A stretch of 64,000 bases of DNA from contig NZ_JAMGBD010000001.1 in NCBI RefSeq assembly GCF_023516555.1, forward strand, positions 186,001 to 250,000, in the 5' to 3' direction. The stretch comes from Sphingomonas alba (lineage in GTDB: Bacteria; Pseudomonadota; Alphaproteobacteria; Sphingomonadales; Sphingomonadaceae). The notes beneath the pieces were generated by a model. It was not told the origin of the DNA and made no database searches. It worked only from the letters and a program-made list of their open reading frames with translations. Positions within the stretch are counted from its first letter, which is position 1. Every line of letters starts with the position of its first letter. Below are positions 38,183 to 47,393 of this stretch, one piece after another. The position numbers and the translations under genes are program-made.

Positions 38183-39850
38183 GTGTCCCAAAGCAGGACG
38201 GTTAACGCTCGGGCGCTATCGCGCGCGTGGGGTCTGGATACAGGCTCAGCCAAATTTCTGGCGGGAGTAGTTCCACTAGTGCGTTTCGACGATCGCTTGG
38301 CCACGGTGCTAGCGCAGCCGGTGGAATCCGCGCGCGACCGCGCGATCCGGTGGCGGCAGCTCGTCGACCTCGTCGCCCGATCCGGCGGCGATGGCGATCC
38401 TTTTGTCCTGGGCAAGGCTATCGATGCCATCCGCGAGGACGGCCCTGAAGTCGGGGAACAGGTCCGGGCGGCGACGGCGCGCGCGATCGCTGGCAAGCCG
38501 GTCCCGCTCGGACTGCTAGAGGTATTTGCCGGCGACAGGCTGGCGATTGCGGCACCCCTGTTGGCCGCGGCCCAGCTGGATCCGGCCAGCGTCCAGGCTC
38601 TTCACTCCGTGGCGTCCGACGAGGTGAAGCCTTTCCTGGCATCTTTGGCGCCGCCCCTCGCTGACACGGCGCCCACAACACTGCGCCCCCAAGCGGAAAC
38701 GCCTGCTGAACCTGCTCATCAGCCGGCAAAGGCCGAACCGGTGCCCTCCATCAGCGATGTGGTGGCGAGGATCGAGCGGTTGCGCTCGAGCCGCGAACGT
38801 GGCGAGCGGCCCCCTGCCGCCGTCGCCGGTCCGCCGATGTCGTCACCCTCGCTATTCCGGTGGGAATGCGGACCGAGCGGCGAGATCGACTGGGTGGAAG
38901 GCGCACCGCGCGGAGCCATGGTAGGCCGATCGATTGCCGCTGCCGATATCGAAGAGGGGGTCGACGATTGCGTTGAGCGAGCGTTCGAAGTTCGTGCGCC
39001 GTTTCGCGATTGCGTATTGGAGCTTGGCGACGAGGGGCCGCTGGCTGGCCATTGGATCATCAGCGGTGTGCCGGCTTTCAATCCGAGCGATGGGAGGTTC
39101 ATCGGATATCGCGGCGTCGCCCGGCGCGACGAGGTTGAGGAAGAAGGACCCGTCGAGGCTGCCGCCAAGGCCGCGACCGTGGGGCCGGTCGACCATGATT
39201 CCCTGCGCGAAATGATCCACGAAATCAAAACGCCCCTGAATGCCATCATCGGCTTCGCGGAAATCATCGATGGCCAGTATTTCGGGCCAGCCCACAGCCG
39301 TTACCGCGAACGTGCCGCAGAGATTGTCGCAAATGCCCGCTCGTTGCTCGAGGCGGCGGAAGACCTGGACTTCGCGGCCCGGCTGCAGTCGGCCCGGGCA
39401 AGGCCAGGCGAAGGCACGGAAATGAGTGCATTCCTGCCGGCATTTGCAGAGACGCTGCAGGCGCGGGCGGCCCGTCATGGCGTGGCCATCGACATGAACG
39501 CGGCGTTGGGCCTCGGGCGCAGCGCCCTGGACCCTGAGTTGATGGAGCGGCTCCTGCGTCGATTTACCGATGCGGTGCTGAGCGCCACGGCGAGTGGGGA
39601 GCAATTGAAGCTGAATGTCAGGCCGGCCGGCAAGGCTTTGGCCTTCGACATCACCCGGCCGGGCGCGACAATGATGGCGGGCAAAGAGGAGCTGCTCGAC
39701 CCGGAGTTCACGATTGGCGATGCCGACCGGGCGCTGCTCGGCCTCGGCTTCTCGCTGCGACTGGTGAACGGCCTTGTTGGAATTGCCGGCGGCTCACTGG
39801 AGATCGGCGAGAGCCAGTTCACGCTCAGCGTGCCGCTGGCGAAAGCCTGA
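38183..39850 (+). CDS. degenerate sensor histidine kinase
   Basis: A 555-residue soluble protein. The N-terminal 200 residues are helical with an alanine/proline linker; residues about 220-315 look like a PAS domain (GHWIISGVPAFNPSDGRFIG then YRGVARRDE). The HisKA dimerisation helix is intact with His346 in MIHEIKTPLNAIIGFAEII. The ATPase part is poor: I see no N-box Asn, no DxGxG motif, and only a weak GLGFSLRLVNGL glycine element. It may therefore lack kinase activity and act as a scaffold or phosphatase, as DivL does. The start is GTG at 38183 with no clear ribosome binding site. Confidence 0.75.
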   Translation: MSQSRTVNARALSRAWGLDTGSAKFLAGVVPLVRFDDRLATVLAQPVESARDRAIRWRQLVDLVARSGGDGDPFVLGKAIDAIREDGPEVGEQVRAATARAIAGKPVPLGLLEVFAGDRLAIAAPLLAAAQLDPASVQALHSVASDEVKPFLASLAPPLADTAPTTLRPQAETPAEPAHQPAKAEPVPSISDVVARIERLRSSRERGERPPAAVAGPPMSSPSLFRWECGPSGEIDWVEGAPRGAMVGRSIAAADIEEGVDDCVERAFEVRAPFRDCVLELGDEGPLAGHWIISGVPAFNPSDGRFIGYRGVARRDEVEEEGPVEAAAKAATVGPVDHDSLREMIHEIKTPLNAIIGFAEIIDGQYFGPAHSRYRERAAEIVANARSLLEAAEDLDFAARLQSARARPGEGTEMSAFLPAFAETLQARAARHGVAIDMNAALGLGRSALDPELMERLLRRFTDAVLSATASGEQLKLNVRPAGKALAFDITRPGATMMAGKEELLDPEFTIGDADRALLGLGFSLRLVNGLVGIAGGSLEIGESQFTLSVPLAKA

Positions 39851-39865
39851 TTGGCCGGACGGGAT

Positions 39866-39940
39866 TGGTGGGCCCGGCAGGACTCGAACCTACAACCAAG
39901 CCGTTATGAGCGGCCAGCTCTACCATTGAGCTACAGGCCC
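39866..39940 (-). tRNA. tRNA with CAU anticodon, probably tRNA-Ile2
   Basis: A 75-nt cloverleaf on the minus strand with a 7-bp acceptor stem (GGGCCTG with CGGGCCC), D arm GCTC/GAGC, anticodon stem GGCCG/CGGCT, loop CTCATAA, T stem GTAGG/CCTGC and an encoded CCA. CAU could mean Met or Ile. The acceptor and variable-loop pattern (TGGTT) is nearer to tRNA-Ile(CAU), read as Ile after lysidine modification, than to elongator Met. Confidence 0.85.
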
Positions 39941-39956
39941 CACCAACCTGGCCAAG

Positions 39957-40020
39957 CCGTCACGGAGTAAATCCGTGACGTCGATCGACACCGCATCGCG
40001 GGTCGTCGGCCGGCTTTCGC
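39957..40020. repeat. dispersed palindromic repeat, copy 2
   Basis: It begins with the palindrome GTCACGGA and TCCGTGAC around GTAAA and ends in GGCCGGCTTTCGC, aligning along its length with 6635-6701. It lies between two tRNA genes. Confidence 0.7.
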
Positions 40021-40028
40021 CTTTTCTG

Positions 40029-40066
40029 GCGCAAGCATTGGATTGTTCCAATCCATGCGCTTGCGC
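40029..40066. repeat. imperfect hairpin between two tRNA genes
   Basis: GCGCAAGC-ATTGGATTG and CAATCCAT-GCGCTTGCGC pair around TTC with two small bulges. It follows the dispersed repeat directly and may be part of the same element. There is no T run. Confidence 0.5.
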
Positions 40067-40079
40067 TTCGGGCTCAAGC

Positions 40080-40158
<79 letters not shown>

Positions 40159-40197
40159 ACGACGGCGCCTCTAACAGCGCCCGCCGGGGGCGCAAAC

Positions 40198-40461
40198 TCA
40201 ATTCGAGTTGGCCGTCTTGTTATTGTCGGCTTTGTTCGTGTCGACGTTGACGTCCACGTCGACATTCTTGACCTTGTCGGCCGCGTCGCTGGCGCTGTTC
40301 GAGATTGCGGCGCCAGCATCCTTCGCGCCATTGACGACATCGGCGGCGGCATTCTCGGCGACATCCTGGTTGTACTGGACCGTCAACTGGTTGTTGCCCT
40401 TGTCCTCGGTCACCTGGCAGGCGCCGAGCGCAACAATCGGAAGCAAATAGAGCATGCGCAT
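40198..40461 (-). CDS. small lipoprotein
   Basis: An 87-residue protein with a lipoprotein signal, MRMLYLLPIVALGACQ, Cys at residue 15. The mature part is acidic and Asn/Ala/Asp-rich (AAISNSASDAADKVKN, VDVDVNVDTNK), with a repetitive Val-Asp pattern and probably disordered. It is co-directional with the M28 peptidase gene, 23 bases beyond it. Function is unknown. Confidence 0.75.
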   Translation of the reverse strand: MRMLYLLPIVALGACQVTEDKGNNQLTVQYNQDVAENAAADVVNGAKDAGAAISNSASDAADKVKNVDVDVNVDTNKADNNKTANSN

Positions 40462-40484
40462 GGAAATTCTCCCTTTCGGAGAGC

Positions 40485-41885
40485 CTAACGCCGCTTGCCC
40501 CGCGATGGTTTCGGTACCGGTTCAATACCACCGGACAGGACGGCTAAAGTCGCCGTCCAGGCAGCAACATTCTGTCGCAGCTGGGCGGGATCGATCTTGT
40601 CGAGAGTATCGTTCGACGTGTGGTGCAGGTCGAAATAGCGCGTGCCGTCCTGACTGAGCCCAATGGCCGGCTGCCCGTCCTCGATCATCGGTCCGATGTC
40701 GCTGCCGTCGGCTGCGTCGAACTTGCCGGTGACGACGCCGAGAGGCGCCAGGGCCGCGCCGATCATCCGCGCCTCGTCCTTGCGGGCATCGCCGAGTTTG
40801 CTGTCTACCTTGTAAATCTTGTCGGCGCCGAAGTCGCTTTCCAGCATCGCGTAATGGGGCAGCTTGCCATAGCGCTTGCGATAATCCTCACCGCCGAACA
40901 GGCCGATCTCTTCCGACCCAAACCAAACGATCCGGATTGTGCGGAGGGGTTGGCCGGCGTCCATGATTCGCTTGGCGGCAGCGGTCGCGATCGCGACACC
41001 GCTGGCGTCGTCGATGGCGCCGGTGCCCATGTCCCAGCTGTCCAGATGCCCTCCGACGAGGATCGGCGGCAGCGACGGGTCGCGACCGGGAACCTCGGCG
41101 ATTACGTTTCCTGAAGTGCCCTCGAACGGGGTGCTTTCGAGCACCAAGCGCATCGACACTGGCTTGCCGCGCTTCAGGATGCGCACGAGTTGCTCCGCGT
41201 CGGGAACGCTGAGCGCGCCGGCGGGAATGGCCTTGGCGCCATTGGCGAAGGACATCACGCCGGTATGTGGCGTGCGATTATGGTCGGTGCCGATCGACCG
41301 TATCACGAGACCTACGGCGCCTTTTAAGCTGGCGACGGTCGGCCCCTGGCGACGTGGGGCGCCGAACTGGCCGTAGCCGGAGCCGTCCTGATTTGCAGGC
41401 ATGTGGTGGTCGATAAAAACGATCTTGCCGCGCACCGCCGAATCCGGCGCCAGACGCAAAGCATCGACGCTGTCGAACCCGACGACATCGGCGGTGATGC
41501 CGGTCGGGCCGGTTGAGGCGCTGTTGCCGAGCGCATTGACCACGAGTTTCTGAGGGAAGGGCGCCAGAATCTCCGCGGACTCCAGGCCTCGCACCTGGTT
41601 CTGGACCGGAAATTCCTCAACGCGAACATTGGCGAACCCCAATTGCCTGAGCTTGGCGGCAGCCCAGACGCGAGCGCGCGCCTCAGCCTCGGTACCGGCC
41701 TTGCGCTGGCCGACCTCGGTGGTCAGGCCTTCGGTGATGTCCCAGGCGTAATCGTCGTTCAGCGCGGCATCGCGGAGCGCGACGACCTTCGGATCGACCG
41801 CGATCGGTGGCGGCGGGGCATTTTGGGCGAGGAGGGGAAGGGGAGCGGCGGCAGCGAACAGGAACGCAACGACGAGCTTTTTCAT
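40485..41885 (-). CDS. M28-family zinc metallopeptidase, exported
   Basis: A 466-residue protein with a signal peptide (residues 1-20). A PA domain interrupts the first half (KIVFIDHHMPANQD to AVGLVIRS). The dizinc site of M28 aminopeptidases is visible: His280 in LVGGHLDSWD, Asp292 in GAIDDASGVA, Glu325/326 in FGSEEIGLFGG, Asp351 in ESDFGADK, and a His in DLHHTSNDT near the end. It likely trims peptides in the periplasm. ATG 41885 is taken over a GTG three codons upstream. Confidence 0.93.
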   Translation of the reverse strand: MKKLVVAFLFAAAAPLPLLAQNAPPPPIAVDPKVVALRDAALNDDYAWDITEGLTTEVGQRKAGTEAEARARVWAAAKLRQLGFANVRVEEFPVQNQVRGLESAEILAPFPQKLVVNALGNSASTGPTGITADVVGFDSVDALRLAPDSAVRGKIVFIDHHMPANQDGSGYGQFGAPRRQGPTVASLKGAVGLVIRSIGTDHNRTPHTGVMSFANGAKAIPAGALSVPDAEQLVRILKRGKPVSMRLVLESTPFEGTSGNVIAEVPGRDPSLPPILVGGHLDSWDMGTGAIDDASGVAIATAAAKRIMDAGQPLRTIRIVWFGSEEIGLFGGEDYRKRYGKLPHYAMLESDFGADKIYKVDSKLGDARKDEARMIGAALAPLGVVTGKFDAADGSDIGPMIEDGQPAIGLSQDGTRYFDLHHTSNDTLDKIDPAQLRQNVAAWTATLAVLSGGIEPVPKPSRGKRR

Positions 41886-41939
41886 GGGCACCACCTAACC
41901 GTCAGTTTGGCGCCTGTCATCGGTCAGTTCGACGAACAG

Positions 41940-43010
41940 TCAAAACAGCCGCATTTGTGCGCCCTCGGGCGGCGTGAACAGGTCGCGGCGAAGCGGGAAT
42001 CTGGTCTGTCTCAGGCCGTAACGCTTAACCGCCTTTTCAAAACGGGTGCGCAGCAGGTCGGCCCAAGGGCCCTGGCCGCGCATCCTGGAGAAGAAATTGG
42101 GATCATTGTCGCGGCCGCCGCGGAGCGATTGGATCGTCGCCATGACTTTGGCGGCACGGTCCGGAAAATGCTCGTCCAGCCAAGCCCGGAAGAGCGGTGC
42201 GACCTCGTGCGGCAGGCGCACGGGCAAATAGAAGGCGCCGGCCGCCTTCGCTTCGACGGCAGCCTCCACGATATGCTCAAGTTCATGGTCGGTGATCTGC
42301 GGGACCACCGGCGCAATGGCGACATGACAGGGCACGCCGGCCTCATTGAGCAGCCGGATCGCTTCGATCCTTTTGCGGCCTGAGGGCGCGCGCGGCTCCA
42401 TCGTCCGGGATATCTTTGGGTCGAGCGAAGTCACCGAAATGGCGACCGAGGCGATGCCAAGCTTCGCCGCTGGGACAAGCAGGTCCAGCTCGCGAAGGAC
42501 ACGGTTCGATTTGGTGGTGATCGTGAAGGGGTGGCGCGTTTCCAGCAGCACCTCGATCACCGACCGCGTCACCTGCCAGGTCTCCTCGATCGGCTGATAG
42601 GGATCGGTGTTCGTTCCCATGGCGATCGGCGCGCATTCATAGCCGGGTCGTGATAAGGCACTGTGCAGGAGCTTGGCGGCGTCCGGCTTGACGAAAAGCC
42701 GACTCTCGAAATCCACGCCCGGCGACAGGTCATGATAGGCGTGGGTCGGTCGCGCGAAGCAGTAGATGCAGCCATGCTCGCAGCCGCGATAGGCGTTGAT
42801 CGAGCGATCGAAGCCAATGTCCGGTGAGCTGTTACGCGTCAGGATGGACTTGGGCTTTTCGATAGTGACGGAGGTTCGCCGCGAGGAAACGCCGTCCAGA
42901 GCCTCGACCTGGTCTAGCCAATCACCTTCCGCCATCCGCTCTTGAAGGTTGAAGCGAGTCGGCGTTGCATTGCGCGTCGCCCCGCGCCCGTGGATCGACT
43001 CGACCGGCAT
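41940..43010 (-). CDS. PA0069-family radical SAM protein
   Basis: A 356-residue protein. The radical SAM cluster motif CxxxCxxC is CEHGCIYCFARP near residue 77, preceded by NAYRG and followed by MGTNTDPYQPIEE and TTKSNRVLRELDLL, which place it in the spore-photoproduct-lyase-related PA0069 group. The substrate is not known. It is a single gene, divergent from nothing close; the next gene in the same direction is a short membrane peptide. Confidence 0.9.
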   Translation of the reverse strand: MPVESIHGRGATRNATPTRFNLQERMAEGDWLDQVEALDGVSSRRTSVTIEKPKSILTRNSSPDIGFDRSINAYRGCEHGCIYCFARPTHAYHDLSPGVDFESRLFVKPDAAKLLHSALSRPGYECAPIAMGTNTDPYQPIEETWQVTRSVIEVLLETRHPFTITTKSNRVLRELDLLVPAAKLGIASVAISVTSLDPKISRTMEPRAPSGRKRIEAIRLLNEAGVPCHVAIAPVVPQITDHELEHIVEAAVEAKAAGAFYLPVRLPHEVAPLFRAWLDEHFPDRAAKVMATIQSLRGGRDNDPNFFSRMRGQGPWADLLRTRFEKAVKRYGLRQTRFPLRRDLFTPPEGAQMRLF

Positions 43011-43065
43011 GAGCGCATGATGCGCTCACGACAAGAACAAAACAAGAACGATTAGCGTGCTTGGT

Positions 43066-43125
43066 CTAAAATAAGATGACCAGAAGGATGATTAGAAGGA
43101 TCAGTCCGCCAATGCCAATATACAT
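43066..43125 (-). CDS. 19-residue membrane microprotein
   Basis: On the minus strand ATG at 43125 opens a 19-codon frame, MYIGIGGLILLIILLVILF, ending in TAG at 43066. A strong GGAGG sits 5 bases upstream. Nearly all residues are hydrophobic, enough for one membrane span. The gap between the radical SAM and lytic transglycosylase genes contains nothing else. No homologue is known to me, and codon count is too small for statistics, so this rests on the ribosome binding site and the composition. Confidence 0.5.
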   Translation of the reverse strand: MYIGIGGLILLIILLVILF

Positions 43126-43203
43126 CACAGCCTCCTCAACCCCGTTCGGATCACGAACCCGCGGTGATGGCGAGCGTTCCGTCCGTTTCGGAGACGTAAG
43201 GCT

Positions 43204-44949
43204 CTAGCGCGCCTTGGTTGGGAAGGTGGGCCACTGGTGCTCGGCCATCGCCTTCAGGCTCGGCTGCTGCGTTCCCTCTAGCTCCTGATAGACCCACAGG
43301 TTCCGCATGATCGCAGGGACGTAGTAACGCGTTTCCCAATAGGGCAGGCTCTCGATCCACAGCAGGGGGTCGCCCTTGGCGTTGATATAGTTCCAACGAG
43401 CGACCGGCAGAGGCCCCGCATTGTAAGCGGCAATGACCTTGAGGAGCTGACCCTGCGTTTCCGGCTTGGAGCGCATGAGCTCGATGAAGCTTTGGCCAAA
43501 CTCCAGGTTCGTTGGCGGATGGGTCAGATCGCCAACAGCCGTTCCGCGGGAGCGGGCGAAATCGCCTGCGGTGCCGGGGCGGACCTGCATCAAGCCGACG
43601 GCGCCGGCCGGACTGACCGCGCCGCGGCGGAAGTCGCTTTCCTGCCGGGTGTGCGCATAGGCGAGCGCAGGATCGATCCGCCAGCCGGTGGCGGGCTGCC
43701 AGCGGGGCAGCGGAAAGCGAGCCTCTCCAGGCACGCGCGTCCCTGCCGGGCCGTTATGGGCGAGGAAATATTGGACGCCCGAGAAGTCGATCCGTTGTGC
43801 CAGCGCGATCAAGGCGAGGTGATCCGAAGTCGGGCCTATGGCGGCCTGATGGCGGATCATGTCCTCGGCCAAACGATATTCGCCGATCTCGGCCAGCTTC
43901 AGGGCTCGGCGCACATTTGGCAGGCTCTCGACGCGTCCGGGGGCCGGTAATTGCCCACCAAGGCCCTTGTCCATGCCAAGCGTCTCGCGGGCCAGGAGGC
44001 CGTAGAAACTCTCTGGTGAGCGCGAAGCGGCGCGGAGCAGCGGCTCCACGGCCTGCGGCCTGCGGCAGGCCTGCTCGGAACGCGCGGCCCAATAGGCACC
44101 GGCGGCTGCCAGCTCCGTCTCGGCGCGGCCATAAGCGACCGAGCGGAAATGCCGTGAGGCGGCTTCGCAATCGTTCATCCGCCAGGAGGCGAGACCGGCG
44201 ATCCAATTCGCCTGGGTCACCCAATCGCCCGCGCCATCGCTGGCGGTTTCGGCGATTCGGCGGGCGTCGGCGTCGCGGCCCACGACGTAGTAGATCCAGG
44301 CGACGCGTTGCGCGGCCTCGGCGCGCCCTTCCGGCGTCAGGGTCGGCAGCGCTTGCTGGTACAGGGCTTCGGCCTCGTCAGGAGAATCGGTCTTCACCAG
44401 CGGATCGAGCGCCAGCCGCAAGGCATCGGCCGCCGGATCTCCTTGGACCGGCTGGGAACGATGTCGGCGAGGGGCGCTGGCCAGCGGTACCATGCGGCGC
44501 TCGGCGGGGACCGTGGGCAATAAAGTGATGTCGGCGCCGCGAGTCTGCGCGAGGCGCAAAAGTTGGGCGGATTTGGGCAGTTCGGGTGCCTCGGTAACCA
44601 ACGCGATCAGCGAAGGCAGGTCGACCTTGGGCGAATTTGCAGCTGTGTAAAGTTCGGCCTTGGCGACCGCCTTCAGGCCGTCATCGGGAAGCGTGGCAAT
44701 GCCGGCCTGGGCGCCGGGCCAATCGCCATTGCGGATTGCAGCGAACACCCCCCGCCAATCCTTCGGGACGACGACAGGCTTGATGACGGGCGTTGCGGGC
44801 TGGGCGGGCACTGTGACGGGTGCGGCGTCTGGTTCCGGCGGGGCGGTATCTTCGGTTTCCGGCGGGAGGGGCGACAGAGGATCGTCCTGGCCAAGAGCGG
44901 GGGATGCGATCGCCGCGAGCAAGAGTGCGGCCGCAGTCAAACGGATCAA
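43204..44949 (-). CDS. soluble lytic murein transglycosylase
   Basis: A 581-residue exported protein (signal peptide residues 1-20). A Pro-rich stretch and a long helical superhelix precede the catalytic SLT domain at the C terminus. The catalytic Glu437 is in HTRQESDFRRGAVSPAGAVG followed by LMQVRPGTA, and NLEFGQSFIELM and AAYNAGPLPVARW complete the lysozyme-like site. It cleaves peptidoglycan to anhydro-muropeptides. Its start overlaps the stop of the glycosylase gene by 4 bases. Confidence 0.95.
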   Translation of the reverse strand: MIRLTAAALLLAAIASPALGQDDPLSPLPPETEDTAPPEPDAAPVTVPAQPATPVIKPVVVPKDWRGVFAAIRNGDWPGAQAGIATLPDDGLKAVAKAELYTAANSPKVDLPSLIALVTEAPELPKSAQLLRLAQTRGADITLLPTVPAERRMVPLASAPRRHRSQPVQGDPAADALRLALDPLVKTDSPDEAEALYQQALPTLTPEGRAEAAQRVAWIYYVVGRDADARRIAETASDGAGDWVTQANWIAGLASWRMNDCEAASRHFRSVAYGRAETELAAAGAYWAARSEQACRRPQAVEPLLRAASRSPESFYGLLARETLGMDKGLGGQLPAPGRVESLPNVRRALKLAEIGEYRLAEDMIRHQAAIGPTSDHLALIALAQRIDFSGVQYFLAHNGPAGTRVPGEARFPLPRWQPATGWRIDPALAYAHTRQESDFRRGAVSPAGAVGLMQVRPGTAGDFARSRGTAVGDLTHPPTNLEFGQSFIELMRSKPETQGQLLKVIAAYNAGPLPVARWNYINAKGDPLLWIESLPYWETRYYVPAIMRNLWVYQELEGTQQPSLKAMAEHQWPTFPTKAR

Positions 44950-45650
44950 ACGTCATCCTCCATCAACAACAGCAAATCGGCCCATGCTTTCGATTTATGG
45001 TTCGGTTGTTGCAAGAGCATGCGCGGGTGGAAGGTGGCGATCGTGCGAACGCCGTCCACCTTGTGTGCCCGGCCCCGGGCAGAGACCATTTTCTCACCCA
45101 ACAGGGCACGGCAAGGGCCGTCGCCGAACAAGAGCAAGTGCTTGGGCCTGGCGAGGGCGATGTGTTTGCGGGCGAGCTCACCGCAAGCCGCGAGGTCGGT
45201 TTCGCTCACTCGGCCTGTCGCGGACGCAAAGCAGGAGAGGGACGCGCTATAAGCGTCTTCGGGCTCGATACCGATCGCCCTCAACATCTTGATCGTCAGC
45301 GTCCAGGCCTCGCCTCCGATCGGTTGGCCGCTGGCCAAGTCCTCCAGTGCCGGCGCGTCGCTGAGCAGCATGACCGCCGCGTTTTCCGGTCCGTGCGGGA
45401 GAATGCGATTCGCGCTTGCCGCCGCGAGCGGCGCCTGGAGGCTGCTGGACAGCCAATTGCGCAGGTCGCCAAGCGTTTCGTGACTCGGCTCGGCGACATT
45501 AGCTGTTCGCGCTGGCTCTGTCGTCGGCGTCTCGGCCGGTTTCAGCCAGTCGCGCGCCTCTTCCTGCACGGCGACATCGACTCCGGCCTCAACCCACCAT
45601 TCCAGCAGGCCGGCCAGCTCGCGCGCCGTGAAATCCCTCTCCCCGTCCAT
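44946..45650 (-). CDS. uracil-DNA-glycosylase superfamily protein, degenerate motifs
   Basis: A 234-residue protein. The N-terminal LAGLLEWWVEAGVDVAVQEE and the C-terminal GVRTIATFHPRMLLQ (HPxxLL in the family) match the UDG proteins found in this order in sphingomonads. The usual motif A (GEAPG) reads LLSDAPALED, and the four Fe-S cysteines of family 4 are not evident, so uracil excision is not assured. The start at 45650 (MDGERDFTAREL) has GGTAGGGC upstream. It overlaps the transglycosylase start, divergent from the ETF oxidoreductase. Confidence 0.72.
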   Translation of the reverse strand: MDGERDFTARELAGLLEWWVEAGVDVAVQEEARDWLKPAETPTTEPARTANVAEPSHETLGDLRNWLSSSLQAPLAAASANRILPHGPENAAVMLLSDAPALEDLASGQPIGGEAWTLTIKMLRAIGIEPEDAYSASLSCFASATGRVSETDLAACGELARKHIALARPKHLLLFGDGPCRALLGEKMVSARGRAHKVDGVRTIATFHPRMLLQQPNHKSKAWADLLLLMEDDV

Positions 45651-45745
45651 TGCCCTACCTTCGTCGAAGGTTGACGGAGCGGTCAAGGAATTGGCACTGC
45701 TGTCACCGGTGAAACGCTCCGCGGGAGCGACAGAAGGGCCGGCTG

Positions 45746-47392
45746 ATGAGCGACCGCGAGTCCATGGAATATGATGTCGTGGTTGTCGGCGCGGGGCCAG
45801 CCGGGCTGGCGACGGCCATCCGACTGAAGCAATTGGCCGCCGAGAAGGGCAGCGATGTTTCCGTCTGCATCCTCGAAAAGGGCAGCGAGGTTGGCGCGCA
45901 TATCCTTTCGGGCGCCGTTATTGACCCGAAGGGGCTGACCGAGCTCATCCCGGACTGGAAGGACAAGGGCGCGCCGGTCGGCGTCGCCGTGAGCGACAAC
46001 CAGCACTGGTTCCTGTCCGCCCACCGCAAATGGTCTTTGCCGCATTGGGCGATGCCGCCGTTCCTGTCGAACGAAGGCAATTACACGTGCAGCCTCGGCA
46101 ACCTGACGCGCTGGCTCGCAAGCCAGGCGGAGGAATTGGGTGTCGAAATTTTCCCCGGCTTCCCGGCGGCCGAGATTCTCTACAACGACGATGGCTCAGT
46201 GAAGGGCGTCGCAACCGGGGACATGGGCATTGCCCGCGATGGCACGCATCGCGGCGATTACCAGCCGGGCATGGAACTGCACGCCAAATATACCGTCTTC
46301 GGCGAGGGCGCGCGCGGACATTTGACCAAGCGGCTCACCGAGCTGTTCAATCTTCGCAAGGATTCCGGGCCCCAGGTTTACGGGCTTGGTATCAAGGAAT
46401 TGTGGGACGTTCCTGCCGAGCAGCACGAGCCCGGTAAGGTCGTTCATACTCAGGGTTGGCCGCTTGACGACGCCTGGGGTGGGGGGTTTCTCTACCACCA
46501 GGAGAATGGCCAGGTCGCCTTGGGCTTCGTCGTCGCGCTCGACTACAAGAACCCCTACCTGTCTCCGTTTGAGGAATTCCAGCGCTGGAAGACCCATCCC
46601 TCGATCCGGGCGGAGGTCGAGGGCGGCAAGCGTGTCTCTTACGGCGCCCGCGCTATTAACGAGGGCGGCTGGCAGTCCATCCCCAAGCTGGCATTCCCGG
46701 GCGGCGTGCTGGTCGGTTGCGCAGCCGGGTTCGTTAACGTGCCGCGTATCAAGGGCAGCCACACTGCGATCAAGTCGGGCATGCTGGCAGCCGAAGCGCT
46801 CTACCAAGCGATCGGCGGCGGGCGTCGCAATGACGTAGTCGAGAGCTATGAACCTGCGTTGCGCTCAAGCTGGATCGCCAAGGAGCTAAAGTCGGTCCGC
46901 AACGCACAGCCAGCGGTCGCGAAGTGGGGATCGACCGTCGGCACAGTCTATGCGGGCATCGACATGTGGATGAATTTCTTCCGCATTGGCTTGCCTTGGA
47001 CTCTGAAGCACCATGCCGACCATACGAGCATCCGTCGCAAGGATCAGACTGCGCCGATTGTCTATCCCAAGGCCGACGGCGTCCTGACGTTCGACCGGCT
47101 CTCGTCGGTGTTCATTTCGAACACCAATCACGAGGAAGACCAGCCGGTTCATCTGACGCTCAAGGACGCACAGGTACCGATCAGCGTGAACCTCGCGCTC
47201 TACGACGCGCCCGAGCAGCGTTATTGCCCGGCAGGCGTCTATGAGATTGTCGAGGAAAGCGGAGCGCCGCGCCTTCAAATCAACGCCCAGAATTGCGTCC
47301 ATTGTAAAACCTGCGACATCAAGGACCCCACCCAGAACATCAACTGGGTGACACCGGAAGGCGGAGGAGGCCCCAATTACCCGAACATGTAG
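45746..47392 (+). CDS. electron transfer flavoprotein-ubiquinone oxidoreductase
   Basis: A 548-residue membrane-bound flavoprotein that takes electrons from ETF (fatty-acid and amino-acid oxidation) to ubiquinone. The FAD site is VVVGAGPAGLATAIRLKQLA at residue 11. The C-terminal 4Fe-4S cluster is shown by CPAGVYEIVEE and NAQNCVHCKTCDIKDPTQNI (CxxCxxC plus a distant Cys). GCAAGFVNVPRIKGSHTAIK is also typical. It precedes a TPR gene by one base. Confidence 0.96.
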   Translation: MSDRESMEYDVVVVGAGPAGLATAIRLKQLAAEKGSDVSVCILEKGSEVGAHILSGAVIDPKGLTELIPDWKDKGAPVGVAVSDNQHWFLSAHRKWSLPHWAMPPFLSNEGNYTCSLGNLTRWLASQAEELGVEIFPGFPAAEILYNDDGSVKGVATGDMGIARDGTHRGDYQPGMELHAKYTVFGEGARGHLTKRLTELFNLRKDSGPQVYGLGIKELWDVPAEQHEPGKVVHTQGWPLDDAWGGGFLYHQENGQVALGFVVALDYKNPYLSPFEEFQRWKTHPSIRAEVEGGKRVSYGARAINEGGWQSIPKLAFPGGVLVGCAAGFVNVPRIKGSHTAIKSGMLAAEALYQAIGGGRRNDVVESYEPALRSSWIAKELKSVRNAQPAVAKWGSTVGTVYAGIDMWMNFFRIGLPWTLKHHADHTSIRRKDQTAPIVYPKADGVLTFDRLSSVFISNTNHEEDQPVHLTLKDAQVPISVNLALYDAPEQRYCPAGVYEIVEESGAPRLQINAQNCVHCKTCDIKDPTQNINWVTPEGGGGPNYPNM

Positions 47393-47393
47393 G

